Shown: positions 18,301-29,300 of the stretch, piece by piece
How positions within the stretch are numbered: position 1 is the stretch's first letter
Layout of the letters: the number at the start of each line of letters is the position of its first letter
Notes under the pieces: generated by a model
Databases searched by the model: none
Seen by the model: only the letters and a program-made list of their open reading frames with translations
What the model was told of the DNA's origin: nothing
Position numbers and translations under genes: made by a program
NCBI RefSeq assembly: GCF_000210295.1
Contig: NC_026742.1
Coordinates: 930,001-994,000, forward strand
Origin: Trypanosoma brucei gambiense DAL972
Lineage: Eukaryota > Euglenozoa > Kinetoplastea > Trypanosomatida > Trypanosomatidae
Direction: 5' to 3'
Length of the DNA: 64,000 nt

Positions 18301-20965
18301 CCTCCTCACTTTCCATTGAGAGAATGAATGACTTAAGTATACCCTCAGTACTCAGTCGACTGTTGCCGCCTTGCTGGTTGCTGTGTTGTTGTTGTCGACT
18401 GAGAAATTGCCCTAATAACATACCCGTCACCACAGGAAACCTATCGTCCGGAGAGGATGGTTTTTGGTCGGCTGGAGATGTTGTACCGGATCCGTGGTGG
18501 GCACTGGGAGAAACCTGAACACGTAGTGATGGGACGCAGGGTGAACTCCTCCCTCCAGTGGGGTTCCTAGGATCCAGCTCACAAGGGTTTTGAACACACG
18601 GCTGTGCCCCATCCCCCACCTGCTGCTGGCGACGGATCTGCTCTCTCAGCGTCTCCTCAAGATGCTTCGATATCTCGTTAAAGAAATGATGTACTAAGAG
18701 ATAAATGGCGAATGAAGTCATGTCCCCGGGTTGGGAATCACCTATCCCCATCTGTCGTACACAATGCTTGAGAAACAGGATAAGTCCTCGCGATGTCGGG
18801 TAGCGTTTCAGCAAACGGTTAGTTAACTGCATCGATCTCCAGTGCTCGCCACCAGCAAACGATATGTCGCACCGAAGCCCTGTCATTTTCTCTGTAACCT
18901 TAATAACCGGTACCCGTGTGGAAATGATAGTTTGCACCTGATAAAGAGGACCATCAACTGTGGGAACATACAAGCGACGACGCCCTAGTGGTGGTAACGG
19001 AGGCAGCGGTGCGGATGTAAATGACGGTATACAGCTGTGTAAAGCTACTGCGGCCGCGTTGGGACCCACCCGTGTGCTGAGAGCGTAGTCGCGCTCAATT
19101 TGCAGTCGGTATTCCGCCTCCTCCTCCTCTACGCGCAAAATACAATCGGATTCCGGCGGCTCCACCGCCATTGCTAACAAGTTTTCCTCGACCCCCGAAC
19201 CAGTAGTATCCACCACGTTGTTGTCAACCGATACTACTCCCGTACTTTCCCTCAAGCTACTGCTATTACCAGGCTGGTGCATGACCTCCGTCTCGAGTGA
19301 GCAACCCTCTGCTGGTTCCAAACTCAACCCCTCCAACTCTTCTCCGCTAATACTCTGAATAGCCTTAGATAACTGTTGAATCGCTTGCAAAGGGGCTAGA
19401 GGCTCGTAGCCTACAACGAGAATATCAATGTCACTCGAAGCGAGCGCGAGGTCAGTCGTAATCGAACCGTGCATCCGCAGGCGCGCTCGTGGTCCTAGAA
19501 CTTTGGTAGTGATGCGCTGTATGCGAGAAACGAATTCATGTCGCTCCTGACGATCACCCCCACGGAGACCCAAGCATGTGTCTACGTATATTTGCAGAGA
19601 GGAAACGAAGTAGTACGAAGGTAACATCGACCAATGTGGGGTGCCACCCGAAACATCTATCATTTTGGATGTATCACCTTGTAGCGGAACTGGGTATAGT
19701 AACTGCTGCTTCTGGGCCAACATCATAGCAGTATGCTCGGCTACACGCTGCGCGCCATCGGGCATAGAATCAAGCATCATATTTCTTTGGAATGGAAACC
19801 CGAAAGGGCCAAAGGTCTCCTCAACTTGCTGTTGTTGTCGTGCCTTATGACGTCGGGATCGATGCGGAGTAGCGGGCCGCGCCGGGCCTGATTTATCACC
19901 CGAAACCCCTCCGTCAAGACTATTAGAACCTTTACCCAGTTCCGAAGCGCTACCGTTGTTGTTGTTATTGGACTTTGGTCCAACCCGTGACGACTGTTTC
20001 CGAGAACCGTCATTCGACTTCCCCTTATTCGTTCGACAGGAAGTTTCAGAAGTTACAGCGTGATCAATACTGCTAATACCACTTGCCGAGGGCCACCTTC
20101 CATGTTGCGGATCATCCAGAATACGCTCGTGTGGTAAAGTGGAAGAAGTGGGCGGCGCCGCCGTTCTAGCACGCTGTGGCACCTGCTGAGTTTTTGTTGT
20201 TTCTGCTGCCCTCCCCCTCGCCACCTTACGGGGTGGTCTAATCCCATTAAGAGAAGATTCAGAATCTTTTGCTGGCCCCACACTTCTTTTCGAACTTTTC
20301 GCCGTGGGTTCCTCAATTCCATGGTCAAGGTCACGGCGCTCAACAGTGTTGCTACTTTCAGTATCTTCACTGACGCCGGTACCCACACCTGCTGTTGTAT
20401 TATCCTCGATAAACCCCCCTCGCGTGATTGGAACAGAGTTCAACGTGCACGGGGAATCGGCGCTGATTTCGTCGAGTACACACGCTACAGGCAAAACAGT
20501 AGCACAAAGCTGCGGTGGAGAGTTAGCCTGCGCCATCTCTTCATCTTTCAGCTGTGTGCAAACGTCACTACCAGAACTATTTTCGCATGCGTTATCCGTT
20601 TGTGCAATATTTATGTGTTCAGTGCTTTCTGAAAGATCCTCATGCGCTACTGACACGCACGCGGCCGCCGACGCTACCACGTCAGCGCTACTGCTCCCAC
20701 ACTGGGACACATGACGTGATGGAACGAGTACCACCTCTGACGACAAATACTCGTCAAGCGGAAAGAACAAATCGCCGTGTGCACGTACGCTTTCGGCACC
20801 TTCCAAGTGATCCGACGGCGAGGAAGGTGTTTCCAACGGTGACCAATGCTGAATTTGACGTTCATGCAGAGAAACACAAGCGCCGCTACTATCCTGTGGG
20901 TCTATGGGACTGTCGTGCAATTCCCCTTCCAACTCGTTACACCCCGGTTTGGAGTCAAAGCTCAT
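15392..20965 (-). CDS. giant non-canonical poly(A) polymerase / DNA polymerase sigma-like nucleotidyltransferase
   Basis: A 1,857-residue protein with a polymerase beta-type nucleotidyltransferase core. The helix-GS box is HGSITTDLALASSDIDILV, with Gly/Ser at about 499-501 and metal-binding Asp512 and Asp514. The third carboxylate is Asp700 in RCDISF. A PAP-associated domain motif (LFNDFCYYYGFVF) occurs at about 1064-1078. Both catalytic halves are interrupted: about 180 residues separate the DID motif from the third Asp, and about 300 disordered residues (Gln repeats, acidic blocks) split the central domain from the PAP-associated part. The N-terminal 400 and C-terminal 750 residues are low-complexity, rich in Ser, Gln, His and Asn, with a polyHis run near 1780. 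The family (TRF4/5, TUTases) adds A or U to RNA 3' ends; the substrate here cannot be told. ATG at 20963-20965; five in-frame codons back is a TTG. It is far longer than typical 400-700 residue members. Confidence 0.88.
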   Translation of the reverse strand: MSFDSKPGCNELEGELHDSPIDPQDSSGACVSLHERQIQHWSPLETPSSPSDHLEGAESVRAHGDLFFPLDEYLSSEVVLVPSRHVSQCGSSSADVVASAAACVSVAHEDLSESTEHINIAQTDNACENSSGSDVCTQLKDEEMAQANSPPQLCATVLPVACVLDEISADSPCTLNSVPITRGGFIEDNTTAGVGTGVSEDTESSNTVERRDLDHGIEEPTAKSSKRSVGPAKDSESSLNGIRPPRKVARGRAAETTKTQQVPQRARTAAPPTSSTLPHERILDDPQHGRWPSASGISSIDHAVTSETSCRTNKGKSNDGSRKQSSRVGPKSNNNNNGSASELGKGSNSLDGGVSGDKSGPARPATPHRSRRHKARQQQQVEETFGPFGFPFQRNMMLDSMPDGAQRVAEHTAMMLAQKQQLLYPVPLQGDTSKMIDVSGGTPHWSMLPSYYFVSSLQIYVDTCLGLRGGDRQERHEFVSRIQRITTKVLGPRARLRMHGSITTDLALASSDIDILVVGYEPLAPLQAIQQLSKAIQSISGEELEGLSLEPAEGCSLETEVMHQPGNSSSLRESTGVVSVDNNVVDTTGSGVEENLLAMAVEPPESDCILRVEEEEAEYRLQIERDYALSTRVGPNAAAVALHSCIPSFTSAPLPPLPPLGRRRLYVPTVDGPLYQVQTIISTRVPVIKVTEKMTGLRCDISFAGGEHWRSMQLTNRLLKRYPTSRGLILFLKHCVRQMGIGDSQPGDMTSFAIYLLVHHFFNEISKHLEETLREQIRRQQQVGDGAQPCVQNPCELDPRNPTGGRSSPCVPSLRVQVSPSAHHGSGTTSPADQKPSSPDDRFPVVTGMLLGQFLSRQQQHSNQQGGNSRLSTEGILKSFILSMESEEVRGGAKGVDEAQLPTKSGSPPNQIAEALDEWQQQQQQHTDVTEAPVVTVPGSVVSQSLDESAVDTAAVDDFDGRDIVCCDDVVDESAAGGPTCPNPMVECGSFSVSGAVEDGDVNAKHPSEEVEDGEPVGEGERNAETPDEDAERKVGTESQAESVEEDDLVRCTVHRLLTTSPLGHLFNDFCYYYGFVFNYDTQGLRFGPDGSSLVVPKPQQCQQRGQHLYMTSPFDVQYDITAHMMHTRAFQELCCMFVPLTNPLPLLTGDGSNVCTLRQVLEWISPDTAHKELIEVHNAVQMQQLHHGEVQQVPQVNPQLALENDRCTLFPSSRGRLSSGIEERSTSPSQLNFPDDGNELSSGGRSLRPRDQSHGRKGGKNANASSGLRDVNDGSAGSTGSSRGGKGLPANGTYVSDATKGRSGQPVGWRQGKRSEGDSEDVGAETRTAAVSATSPASEVSSAMDAEVSVVSPSPFPNAPLASGSKMVKGAPAMGDVNAGNCDPTYVPTNPTHANVLPGQQPMNFVADPSLSMFMFPPGGVNSPYPGMPQYYHPMPYTTEAQLHFRPDAYQQHPMAPFVYQGYDMNQMFPHRVMGDTTNDSVVNATNTVVTGKRQSSAYGSSTHSNTQSSARSGVSGNFLSRGRGRSSHRGSGSNNNGGEKASQYKAGHSDALEEQAPTPVVSSPSLTAEPLGTATFGGLTSSGINRDSMTTIAVGTVPGKEHQQQPLQSYVGDPKEWLKPETPTQGIEFHHYSHQTHRQASYPHHQQSSAPQHYHHHIQSSPKMRSNTQQQAQGHWRHQRCTMMMVPSPMYSIMSGMEGTATTSLCSPAQAGSPFQKQAAGGGSVFSSASQGATSPSGFSMSSALGMPDCGKVGNVVTDNHQQHSYHHHHHHFIHHNVHIQQRWPQPLGQQQRAEGTTTNTNTAAATVTSVGSGNGGKGAGGAPRPVATQSLDGRPEEFSLEKIHQQGAGDTNSM

Positions 20966-21774
20966 TGTTCGGCAGTTCAAACACCGAAAACAATGCGGTA
21001 AGCGGGTTAAAAACTAAAAGCAGGCCACCTGCAGCGCACAAAAATAAATAAATATATATATGCCTATCTCGCTCAACACGCGTCTTTACGCAAATAATGA
21101 CGCGTGCGTTCGGTCGCTTTTTGTTACCCCTCGCCCAGCGATGCTCCTATGTTCCTTCTAACTAAGTGCGCACCCCGGTCGTAGCTTCGTTTGCTCTAGT
21201 TAGTCTCTGCGGCTTCACGAAGTCTGCTTACCCTTTTTGAGTTTCCTACGCACCTCCTTTCTCCACTCCACCCGTTGATTTGCTTAGTTTCCTTTTCCGT
21301 TCGAAAAAAGAAATATTGTTTTTCCCTTGTTCCTTTTCCTCCGTTTTCTCTTTTTTTTTCTTTTAGTTTTAGTCAATCACTCCTATTTTTCTCCAGTCTT
21401 TCCCGTTTCTCTTAGTTTCCTGTGGGGGATCTCTCCTTTACGTGCGTACGCCTGCTTTTCCGTTAGTGAGAACCTCTCTCTCTTTTCCTCTAGGGAAAGA
21501 CAGAAAGAAACAGTACTACGCGATCCACTTTCACGGGGCGAACGAACAAGAAAAATAAAGGGAGAATCAAAACAAAAGAAAGAGATATTTCGACGTGCCG
21601 AAATACAGTGATAGTTGTTAACAGCAAACGAATACAATGCAAATGATTCATTCCATGTGAAAGGACGCAAAAAATGCTGTGAGTCCCTATGTCTGGTTTA
21701 ATAAGAATGGGGATATCTTGCAGTAGTAAGAAACTGATAGGGGAAAAGCAGCCTCATACACGACTGCAGTACTC
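20966..21774. other. intergenic spacer
   Basis: No gene. The plus-strand purine-rich segment at about 21487-21590 gives a long minus-strand pyrimidine tract, a possible acceptor for the nucleotidyltransferase mRNA with a 5' UTR of several hundred nt. The part nearest 21775 is the 3' UTR of the palmitoyltransferase gene. Confidence 0.45.
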
Positions 21775-24237
21775 CTAGGCACTAGGCACAGTGGAGCCTT
21801 TCATGGATTCAACAAAAAAGGAAAACATCTCACGCGCCCTCGACTCCACCGTTTGCCACTCTGATGGAGTAATATCAGCCTTTATATCCGTAACAGTTAC
21901 ATCAGCACTGTTAGACTGCACCATCCTCTGAAAAAGGCGCATCGCCGCATCATCAATCCCGGAGGCTGATACGGATGGGGCGTTTACAACAGAGGAAGAA
22001 GGGAGCGCATCAGCTTCTTGTGCAGCTTTATTCACACTTATGCTCCTTGTGAGCTGTTCAAACCGTAACAGATTAGCGTCAACATAACTAGAAGGCATAG
22101 AAGGTTGATGCTGCGAGTTCGCAGCATCCGTAGGTAAGTGGCCTTCGCAGTGGTCGCCACACGGCAACTGCATCTCCTGATGTTTTTTCACAATATCCTT
22201 TAGCCTCGAGCTGATGCCAGGTACAAGATATTCACATTTGGCGAAGTCTTCACGAAGCATGAAGAAGCCGCGTAAATTTTCCACGGTACCGGCATCAAAG
22301 AGAGAGTACGTACGAGCACCTAACTGGAAACACCACAAACACTGCGACGGGTGCTGTACATCGTACATCGTAACACCACGAGAAATGTACCACAACTGCC
22401 TAAGAAGCATTATTGTTACTCCTATGAGGACTACAGGAAGCACTGGCATCATGTACGCCTCACTCAAGCGTTGTAACGTGGTCCCTCCAGGACTGATACG
22501 CGATGAACTCCATCCAACAAGAAGCCACATGCTTACCAGGAAAATGGCATGAACCACGAGAACCGTAACGTACAGCCGGTGGTTCCCGGCACCAATACTA
22601 TTGGCCAACCAGGGACAGTAATGATCGTAACGTAGCACGATGCGATTTGTGTACTGGCATCTCTGAGCCCGGAGCGGCTTCCTGACCATGCATTGGGTGT
22701 CGAAAGTTGTTTTCGTCTCGTCTGGCAGTACGCCTTTCGCACAAAAAACAGTTTTGTGGATTGCGGCCCGCTGTGCTGGGGTGGAGTTTACAACGAGTGG
22801 ATCCCGCCGCGCAACGATAGCCCCACATAGGAGGCTACCGACGCCACATAACAGGGTGAAAATACAGTACAAACCAGAGGGAGTCGGTTGTCTAGACACA
22901 TAATGTAACTGATACACGCAGCATCCAGCCAGCGCTATCGTGTATCCAACAAAACACCCAGCAGGGTACAGCGACTTTGCCTCCGTGGTATGAAAATTTC
23001 TGCTGCTAAGGCGAAAACTAACGAACAGGCTAAAGAGTGCAGCACCACGAATTAAAATCATTTCATTCGTTAACGTTGCACACAGAACCATCAGAGCATG
23101 CACAACAATCAATCCATCAGCGAATACCAGAGCGCCTTCGAATGATAACAAGTTCTGTGATGGGCTGTTGCCGCAAGCAAAACGCTGCAGCAGCGCCTCA
23201 CGCCCACTAAGGGAAGTTTCCTTGCAATACGCCTTTAATAAATTGTAAACCTCCTTTGACCTAACCCTTCTCTCCGCAGCGGTTGGGCACCACAGAGAGC
23301 GTATATTAACAAAACGTTGTAACCACGATCCGCCGACTGCAGACACACCAGCATTATTGGCTGCAAGTTGCAATGCTGTAAGTCCGATTACATCCGTTTG
23401 GTTCACGTCGGCTCCACAACTCAGGAGTGCACACACTAACGCTACGTCTCCACCAAGGACTGCGCGATGCAACGGGGTGTAACTGCTGCGCACCGCTACT
23501 GCAGACATAACGGAGGTTTCTTCAGGCTTTAGTTCCTCACCGGTGGAGGCCTTTACGCATTCGCCTTCGCGCGCATTGACGTCCATCCCAAGTTGCTCAA
23601 CGAGGAAAAGGATTACAAAATTAGCCCCTTTGCCACCCTTTTGGCAGACGAAGTGAAGCAAGTCTTCACTTACTACCTGATGTAGAAGGGAATCTACGAA
23701 GCACTGAAGTAACTGCAGTGAAAATGGAGAGCGAGAGGCGTGGTGAAGGACGGTGTACCCTGCATCATCTCGTTGCGTGATAACGGCACCACGTTCCAAT
23801 AGCAAACGCATGGCCGTAATGTTCCCTTTAGCAGCTGCAACCATCAGCGGTGTCTCACCGGAGGCGTTGCGAGCATTGATATCGGCTCCATTGTCAATAA
23901 GAAAACGGATTATCATTTCATTAGAGCACTCACCGAGGAACGGTTCCCTGCCCAGGGTACAGACAGTTGCTATGTCATTCCCCTGCGTCACCGCAACGTG
24001 AAGAGCAGTTGCGCCGTCTTTGTCCCGTGCATTCACGTCAGCTCCACCCAGCAAGAATGTCACCACAGACGGAAACAACCAGTCCCCACCTAGAGATTCA
24101 TGAAACGTACGACCACACAGCAGTAACATGTGAGGCTCGGGTAGCGGGACATCATTCTGCTCCTCGTGCTGCAGATAATGTGCAAGAGGGAAGGACTGAC
24201 CACCACGCTCCATCATTCGGTCGCGAAAGACCCACAT
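21775..24237 (-). CDS. ankyrin-repeat DHYC palmitoyltransferase (Akr1-type)
   Basis: An 820-residue membrane protein. Ankyrin repeats run from about residue 60 to 295 (GADVNARDKDGATALHVAV, GADINARNASGETPLMVAA, SSYTPLHRAVLGGD). Hydrophobic helices follow at about 370-475, then the cytosolic catalytic loop, then helices at about 556-575 and 595-615. The catalytic motif is RYDHYCPW at about 536-543, so DHYC replaces DHHC. The usual zinc-binding CxxCxxC before it is lost (RKPLRAQRCQYTN). Both features match yeast Akr1, an active ankyrin S-acyltransferase of the Golgi/endocytic system, as I recall that sequence. The predicted reaction is transfer of palmitate to Cys of substrate proteins. Its TTxE-type motif is not obvious. 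ATG at 24235-24237; a second possible Met is at residue 8. Confidence 0.9.
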   Translation of the reverse strand: MWVFRDRMMERGGQSFPLAHYLQHEEQNDVPLPEPHMLLLCGRTFHESLGGDWLFPSVVTFLLGGADVNARDKDGATALHVAVTQGNDIATVCTLGREPFLGECSNEMIIRFLIDNGADINARNASGETPLMVAAAKGNITAMRLLLERGAVITQRDDAGYTVLHHASRSPFSLQLLQCFVDSLLHQVVSEDLLHFVCQKGGKGANFVILFLVEQLGMDVNAREGECVKASTGEELKPEETSVMSAVAVRSSYTPLHRAVLGGDVALVCALLSCGADVNQTDVIGLTALQLAANNAGVSAVGGSWLQRFVNIRSLWCPTAAERRVRSKEVYNLLKAYCKETSLSGREALLQRFACGNSPSQNLLSFEGALVFADGLIVVHALMVLCATLTNEMILIRGAALFSLFVSFRLSSRNFHTTEAKSLYPAGCFVGYTIALAGCCVYQLHYVSRQPTPSGLYCIFTLLCGVGSLLCGAIVARRDPLVVNSTPAQRAAIHKTVFCAKGVLPDETKTTFDTQCMVRKPLRAQRCQYTNRIVLRYDHYCPWLANSIGAGNHRLYVTVLVVHAIFLVSMWLLVGWSSSRISPGGTTLQRLSEAYMMPVLPVVLIGVTIMLLRQLWYISRGVTMYDVQHPSQCLWCFQLGARTYSLFDAGTVENLRGFFMLREDFAKCEYLVPGISSRLKDIVKKHQEMQLPCGDHCEGHLPTDAANSQHQPSMPSSYVDANLLRFEQLTRSISVNKAAQEADALPSSSVVNAPSVSASGIDDAAMRLFQRMVQSNSADVTVTDIKADITPSEWQTVESRAREMFSFFVESMKGSTVPSA

Positions 24238-24641
24238 GGTGAGGCCTAATTTATGAAGCTATTCAGATTCCCAATCTGTCGTTCCCCTCGTGCACGCGTT
24301 CTGCACTTCAAGGGATAAACAGATGTTATTTTTACGGTAGCCTTTAATACTAGCTGGTTGTACCTTTTAAATCACCCCGGTGCACAGTCTGCACAGGGGT
24401 TCTCGACGCACCTATTCCCGGGGTTTTGGAAGAGCACAGAAAAAAAACACAAGCACAAGTCACCTAATTAGTTTCACAGAGCGAGGAGATTAACAGTAAA
24501 GCAGATAACCGCAGCCGCGATGGCAGGCGGCCGATTAATGAAAGGGGAAAGAAAAGCGTAGAGGTAAACAAATATCACAACAAAACTTGATGCCCCGCCT
24601 TCCCATCCCACATTACGCCTAGCCCCCAGTAAACAACTTTA
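24238..24641. other. intergenic spacer
   Basis: No gene. Purine-rich plus-strand segments at about 24430-24460 and 24540-24560 are candidate minus-strand pyrimidine tracts for the palmitoyltransferase. The remainder is probably the 3' UTR of the 189-residue gene. Confidence 0.45.
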
Positions 24642-25211
24642 CTACACACGAGGGGACACCTCTGGAGGGTGATGCGTCTGAAGAAACTGTTTGACAACCA
24701 CTAGCATAGAACGAACCTTCAGTTGAGCGGCATCGAGGTTTCTCTGCCGCTCGCTCAGCAACGCCCGCGCATCCGCCAAAGCCTTCTTTAAAGTCTCTAG
24801 GTTGTGATTTTGAAGCTCGGTAGAAGCACCGCCGCTCGCAGAGGCATCGGGTGCAGCAGCAGCAGCAGCGACAGGAACTTCTGCATCATTATTTGTCGCA
24901 CTGTTGTGCTCGACCTCTTGCAATGCAACCTTCGCACGCCAAACTTCCCTTGCAGCGCTCATGGATGCAGTGAAGGCGGGAATAAGAATGTGATATAGGG
25001 CGTGCTCCAGACCTAGCGGTTGCAGTGGACCATCTACTAAGAGTCGCTGTAATATTGCAATATTCTCTTCCTCCTGCTGTTGAGAAATCGTCCCTTCAGC
25101 CTTTTGTGCCGAGCCCGCACGCTCCTGTTCTGTTGAAGAAGTAACAGCATCACCAACAAGAAAGGGAGCCCGCTTGGCAGCCGCAAGGAGGAATGACTCA
25201 AAGGCACTCAT
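24642..25211 (-). CDS. hypothetical protein, Ala-rich with C-terminal coiled coil
   Basis: A 189-residue protein with ATG at 25209-25211. I do not recognise a family. It has a Gln/Glu-rich segment (about 45-50), a central hydrophobic stretch (GLEHALYHILIPAF), an Ala/Ser linker at about 112-130 and a C-terminal helix (LETLKKALADARALLSERQRNLDAAQLKV) of coiled-coil type at about 137-175. No signal peptide. Codon usage and the upstream pyrimidine tract (about 25311-25355 on the minus strand) fit a real gene. A structural or complex-subunit role would be a guess. Confidence 0.75.
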   Translation of the reverse strand: MSAFESFLLAAAKRAPFLVGDAVTSSTEQERAGSAQKAEGTISQQQEEENIAILQRLLVDGPLQPLGLEHALYHILIPAFTASMSAAREVWRAKVALQEVEHNSATNNDAEVPVAAAAAAPDASASGGASTELQNHNLETLKKALADARALLSERQRNLDAAQLKVRSMLVVVKQFLQTHHPPEVSPRV

Positions 25212-26337
25212 GCTAGCAAACAGTAACCGATTGAGGCTTTGCCTGCTGTTACCTTTGTTAACAACCCCAGTCTGGGGTTATTTGTGGAACACAAGATTAA
25301 GACAAGCGACCAAAGGAAAATACAGATGCGGACGCGCAGAAAAAAAACAACAGAAACCAAACAAGCGAATATAAAGAGGTACGTAAGGGTATTCGTCAAC
25401 ACCACAACATCATTTGTTGACCCTTTAAATATTTCTTGTGTGACCAGCAGGAGACCGGACCACAGAACACCTTCCGGAGGTAACACTCAACGAAACAGTC
25501 GCCACAACATCCCAATTAAAAGTGGGATATCAACAAGAGGCAGAAAAAAGTAAGGACGTTCATATGCACCAACACCGCTACAATCCCTCTCTTTTATTTC
25601 ACAGTGCCTTGCGAGCCGCGGCTCATCAACGCAGCAAAGATATCCTTCAGAAAATCTTCAGCGACGCACCTATGGGTAGCGTCCATGTGCCGGGAGCATC
25701 GACACTACCAATGGCTATGATTAAAGCTATAACACACATCACATCGATGCAAAAAGAAAAATTGAAAGGAAAGAATTGTTTTAATGTCAGCATGCGGGTG
25801 ACGACTGAAGAAGATCATGAACAACACACATAAAGCGCAACGGAACAAAGCACAATCACGGGGGCCACCACAGTTTACACCATTAGTCCAAGACGCAAAA
25901 AGAGATTGCAGCAAGATCAGTATATATAAATTATACTGTATAGTTTCCTCCACTAAGAAGAAAGGTGTACCAAAAGCAGATACATATGTTTACGTCCAAA
26001 TAACAAATATGTCTCAACTTATAAATGAAGCATTCACAGAACCCCATACAAGGTACGTGTTCTTCACTTCACTAATATAACGGCGTGAATTCCTCTACTC
26101 CCCACCGTTACGTCAATCTCCTCGTTTTGATCTCTCTAATCATTCTATTTTTTCTCCACTCAATGGAACCCCCGGCACTTGACGCTGTCGCCACACTTTT
26201 TATCCGACAGATGAGCACAGAGCCGGACACCTCGCTGAAACAACACCGCGCCCACTGCGGTGGGACAACATAACGGTGGTAAGGTGGCGCCAAGAAGCGA
26301 GGATAAGTAAGGTAAGCCATAATCTGGAGGAGCTGAT
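25212..26337. other. intergenic spacer, probably IFT139 3' UTR
   Basis: No credible gene. The right-hand part follows the IFT139 stop and should be its 3' UTR. The left-hand part contains a candidate acceptor tract for the 189-residue gene at about 25311-25355. Short frames on both strands here lack recognisable features. Confidence 0.5.
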
Positions 26338-29300
26338 TTAGGGTCGCAGCAAACTGTGGCACACATCAACGACATCAGATATCTTTGGATAACTTGGGTG
26401 CGCCTCTAGTACCTTACGGCATACTTCAATTGCCTGAAGCAGCTTCCCCGACTTCATTAAGTGGAAGGCCAACTTGTAGCCAACGGATGGGTCACGCTCC
26501 TTTGTGAGCAACCACGCATCCTTATAGCAGTTGGCGGCCTCAGAATGGTTTTCATCTAATTCATGGCAGGCACCCAGAAGTAGGCAGACACGGGGACAGC
26601 TCTTGTTTAATTCGAGGGCCTTCTGCAGCATCATTTTAGCCATCTTCACATCTTTCTTCTGCACAGACATGTGTGCACTAAGGAGCCGGGCGCGATGCAC
26701 AGAGTCACTAGTGGTGGGATCAAACGGTAGAAGAACTATAGGTTTAAGTTCGGCTGTGGCCTTCTTCTCGAGACCAGATATGAAGTATGCAATTGCTAGA
26801 CCAACACGCGCATGAACATTCATGCGTCCAGTATACGCTGGGGGCTCATTGACATCGCTCAATAACTTGCTGTCTTCATCGTCAGCAGCGTTATCAGCTT
26901 CTTTCTGGGGCTCCTTGTTATTTGCCTTTTCACTCTGTCCGGCATTCCTCTCAGCGGCGGTGCAAATGCGTGTGAACTCCTTAATTGCGCGTTCTACCAA
27001 CTGACGTTTTTTGCTTGCAACCCAGCAGTAACCCTGAAGTATATCTCGCGTCTCTCCAGGCGCCATCTGCATCAGCAGTCGCTCAGCGACTTTCACGTTC
27101 TCATTCCTGTCTTCGTCACCCATTTGGGTGTCGACCCAGAGTTCTTCATTTGTGGGAACAAGATACATCTCAATCATGTTCACTAACGCCTTCTCGCTCC
27201 ACTGGGTATCATCTGAGCGAAGTCGCGCAGCGTTGAAAGCCCGAAGGGCTTCCGTACTCTCCTGGCAATAGCGATGATAAAGCCCACGCGCGAAACTCAA
27301 CGCAGCGTCGGGGCGCTGACCAACATCAAGCATACTTTCCGCACGCTCAAGTACAATCTTCGCGTCACTAAGACGACCTGCATGGCGCAATAGTTGAACA
27401 TACTGAACAAGTGCCTCGTAATTATTCGGAGTTTTCTCGAGGAGTTGACTAAAGTGGTTTGCTGCGTCATCAAAACAATTCCGACGCACCATGAGGTCGG
27501 CGAGGATCACTACAGCTTCTTCGCAAGCGGGGTTGATGCGCAGAACAGCGTTGCATTGCTCTTCACAGGCATTTTCATCGCCACACTGCAGGAGCAAACG
27601 GGCACTTGCTAATATTGGTGCCTCACTTGATTCGTCGTACATGCGTGATTCCTGATAACACTCCTTCGCACGTTCTACCTCACCCACAGAAGCATAGTAG
27701 CGCCCGAGCTCGAGACTTATTGTTGCCGCCACAACTTTCTGCTGATATATGGTTTCTCGCGTCTCGTTGCGCATCATATTGCGGAGAACATGCTCTTGAA
27801 AGCCTCGCGCCTGAAGTAAGGCTTCAGCTGCCAGGTCAGCGTTCTGTGTGTTGCGATTGATTTTGCACATTAGTAGCGCACAGTTCACGCGCTCGATGGC
27901 GCGGTCGACACCCTCCCCTACGTCGGGCTCGCTTTGATACGCTGGCGCCTCTTTCAGCACCGCAATGGCATGATCCACAGCCCCAAGGTGCCAGAAGAGC
28001 GTCGCAAGATCAGCACGCACAGCAAACTTCGACTTGTCTGATGCCACCGCATCGCGGTAGTAGCGAATTGCTCGCTGATAGTCATGTGTTGACACAAGTG
28101 CACGACCAATGAGTACCGCAAGGTCACTGTTATCGGGATCAATCGCTTTGGCCTTCTCATACGCAGAGATGGACTTCTCCGGTTCCTGTATGTTCGTGTA
28201 TGCTTCGCCCAAGGCTATGTAACTCTGTGCCGTCGCCACTTCCTCTACGAGCTGTTCAAAACACTCCGCGTACATTTGGCGGTTTTGCCGGTGAATAAGA
28301 TATATGTTCGCCATCCTTGTCTTAGCAGCAATGAAAAAATCACTACGTGGTGGCACTTGTCTCAGTATTTCAAGGGCTCTGTCCACATCAGTGCGAGCAG
28401 CTATCATTGCGCTTGCAATAGCCACCCGCCCTGCCTGTGCCGTGTCCTTGAACAGTGCCGTTGCCTCGGCTACAGTTGCACGGGCCTCTTCAGCATCATG
28501 AAGTTTGAGGTGAGTTTGTGCAATTAACAGATATAAACTCACATGGTCCTGCACGCTAAGAGGTTGTACGAGCCGTCCCTTGGCGGTGACGTGAGACTTA
28601 TCCTTAACGACCTTTAGTGCTTCTTGCAGTGCCTCGAGTGCTTCCTTGTGCTTGTTCATCATCCCAAGTACGGAACCGTACAACAAATTGTACAGAGGTT
28701 GATCCTTCACCTCGAAATCCAACGTCAGTGCTTGCTCCAGGGCTTGTGAAGCAAGGCTCACATTCCCAACGTATTGGCAAATCTGCGCTGAGAGGAGAAA
28801 TGCATCGGGAATAGCGTGCTCATGGCGAATATTTGTGGTGATCATTGCCTGTGCCTTGTTCAGGTTCCCAGAGACAAAATATACTTTTGACAGAAGAAGT
28901 TGTCCCTCCAAACAGCCGGGAACGTGACGAAGTAACAATTCAAGATGACGCTTACACTTCTCAGCGATGGGATCCGCCTTACTGACAGTTGGATCTGGGG
29001 GCTCCGTGCGGCAGTGATGCATGTACTCTTTTGCCACTTCAAGCATCAGTGGTGGGTTGAGTTTAATGTACAACTCCAACCCCGATGATCCCGATCCCAC
29101 TTCTTGCCTTATTGCCTCGGCCGTTTGGTCAAGAAAGTGTAGCGCTTTTGCCTCATTTCTGTGCCGCCGCCACTGAAGAATGGCGTTGAGGGCACTGAGC
29201 TCTGGATTTCGTTGGTTCGATGCCTGAATCTCGTTCGGAAACTCTATCTGTTTCGCTGCGTCATCAAGGTTTCCTGTGAAAATGAGGCAGCGAATTAAAC

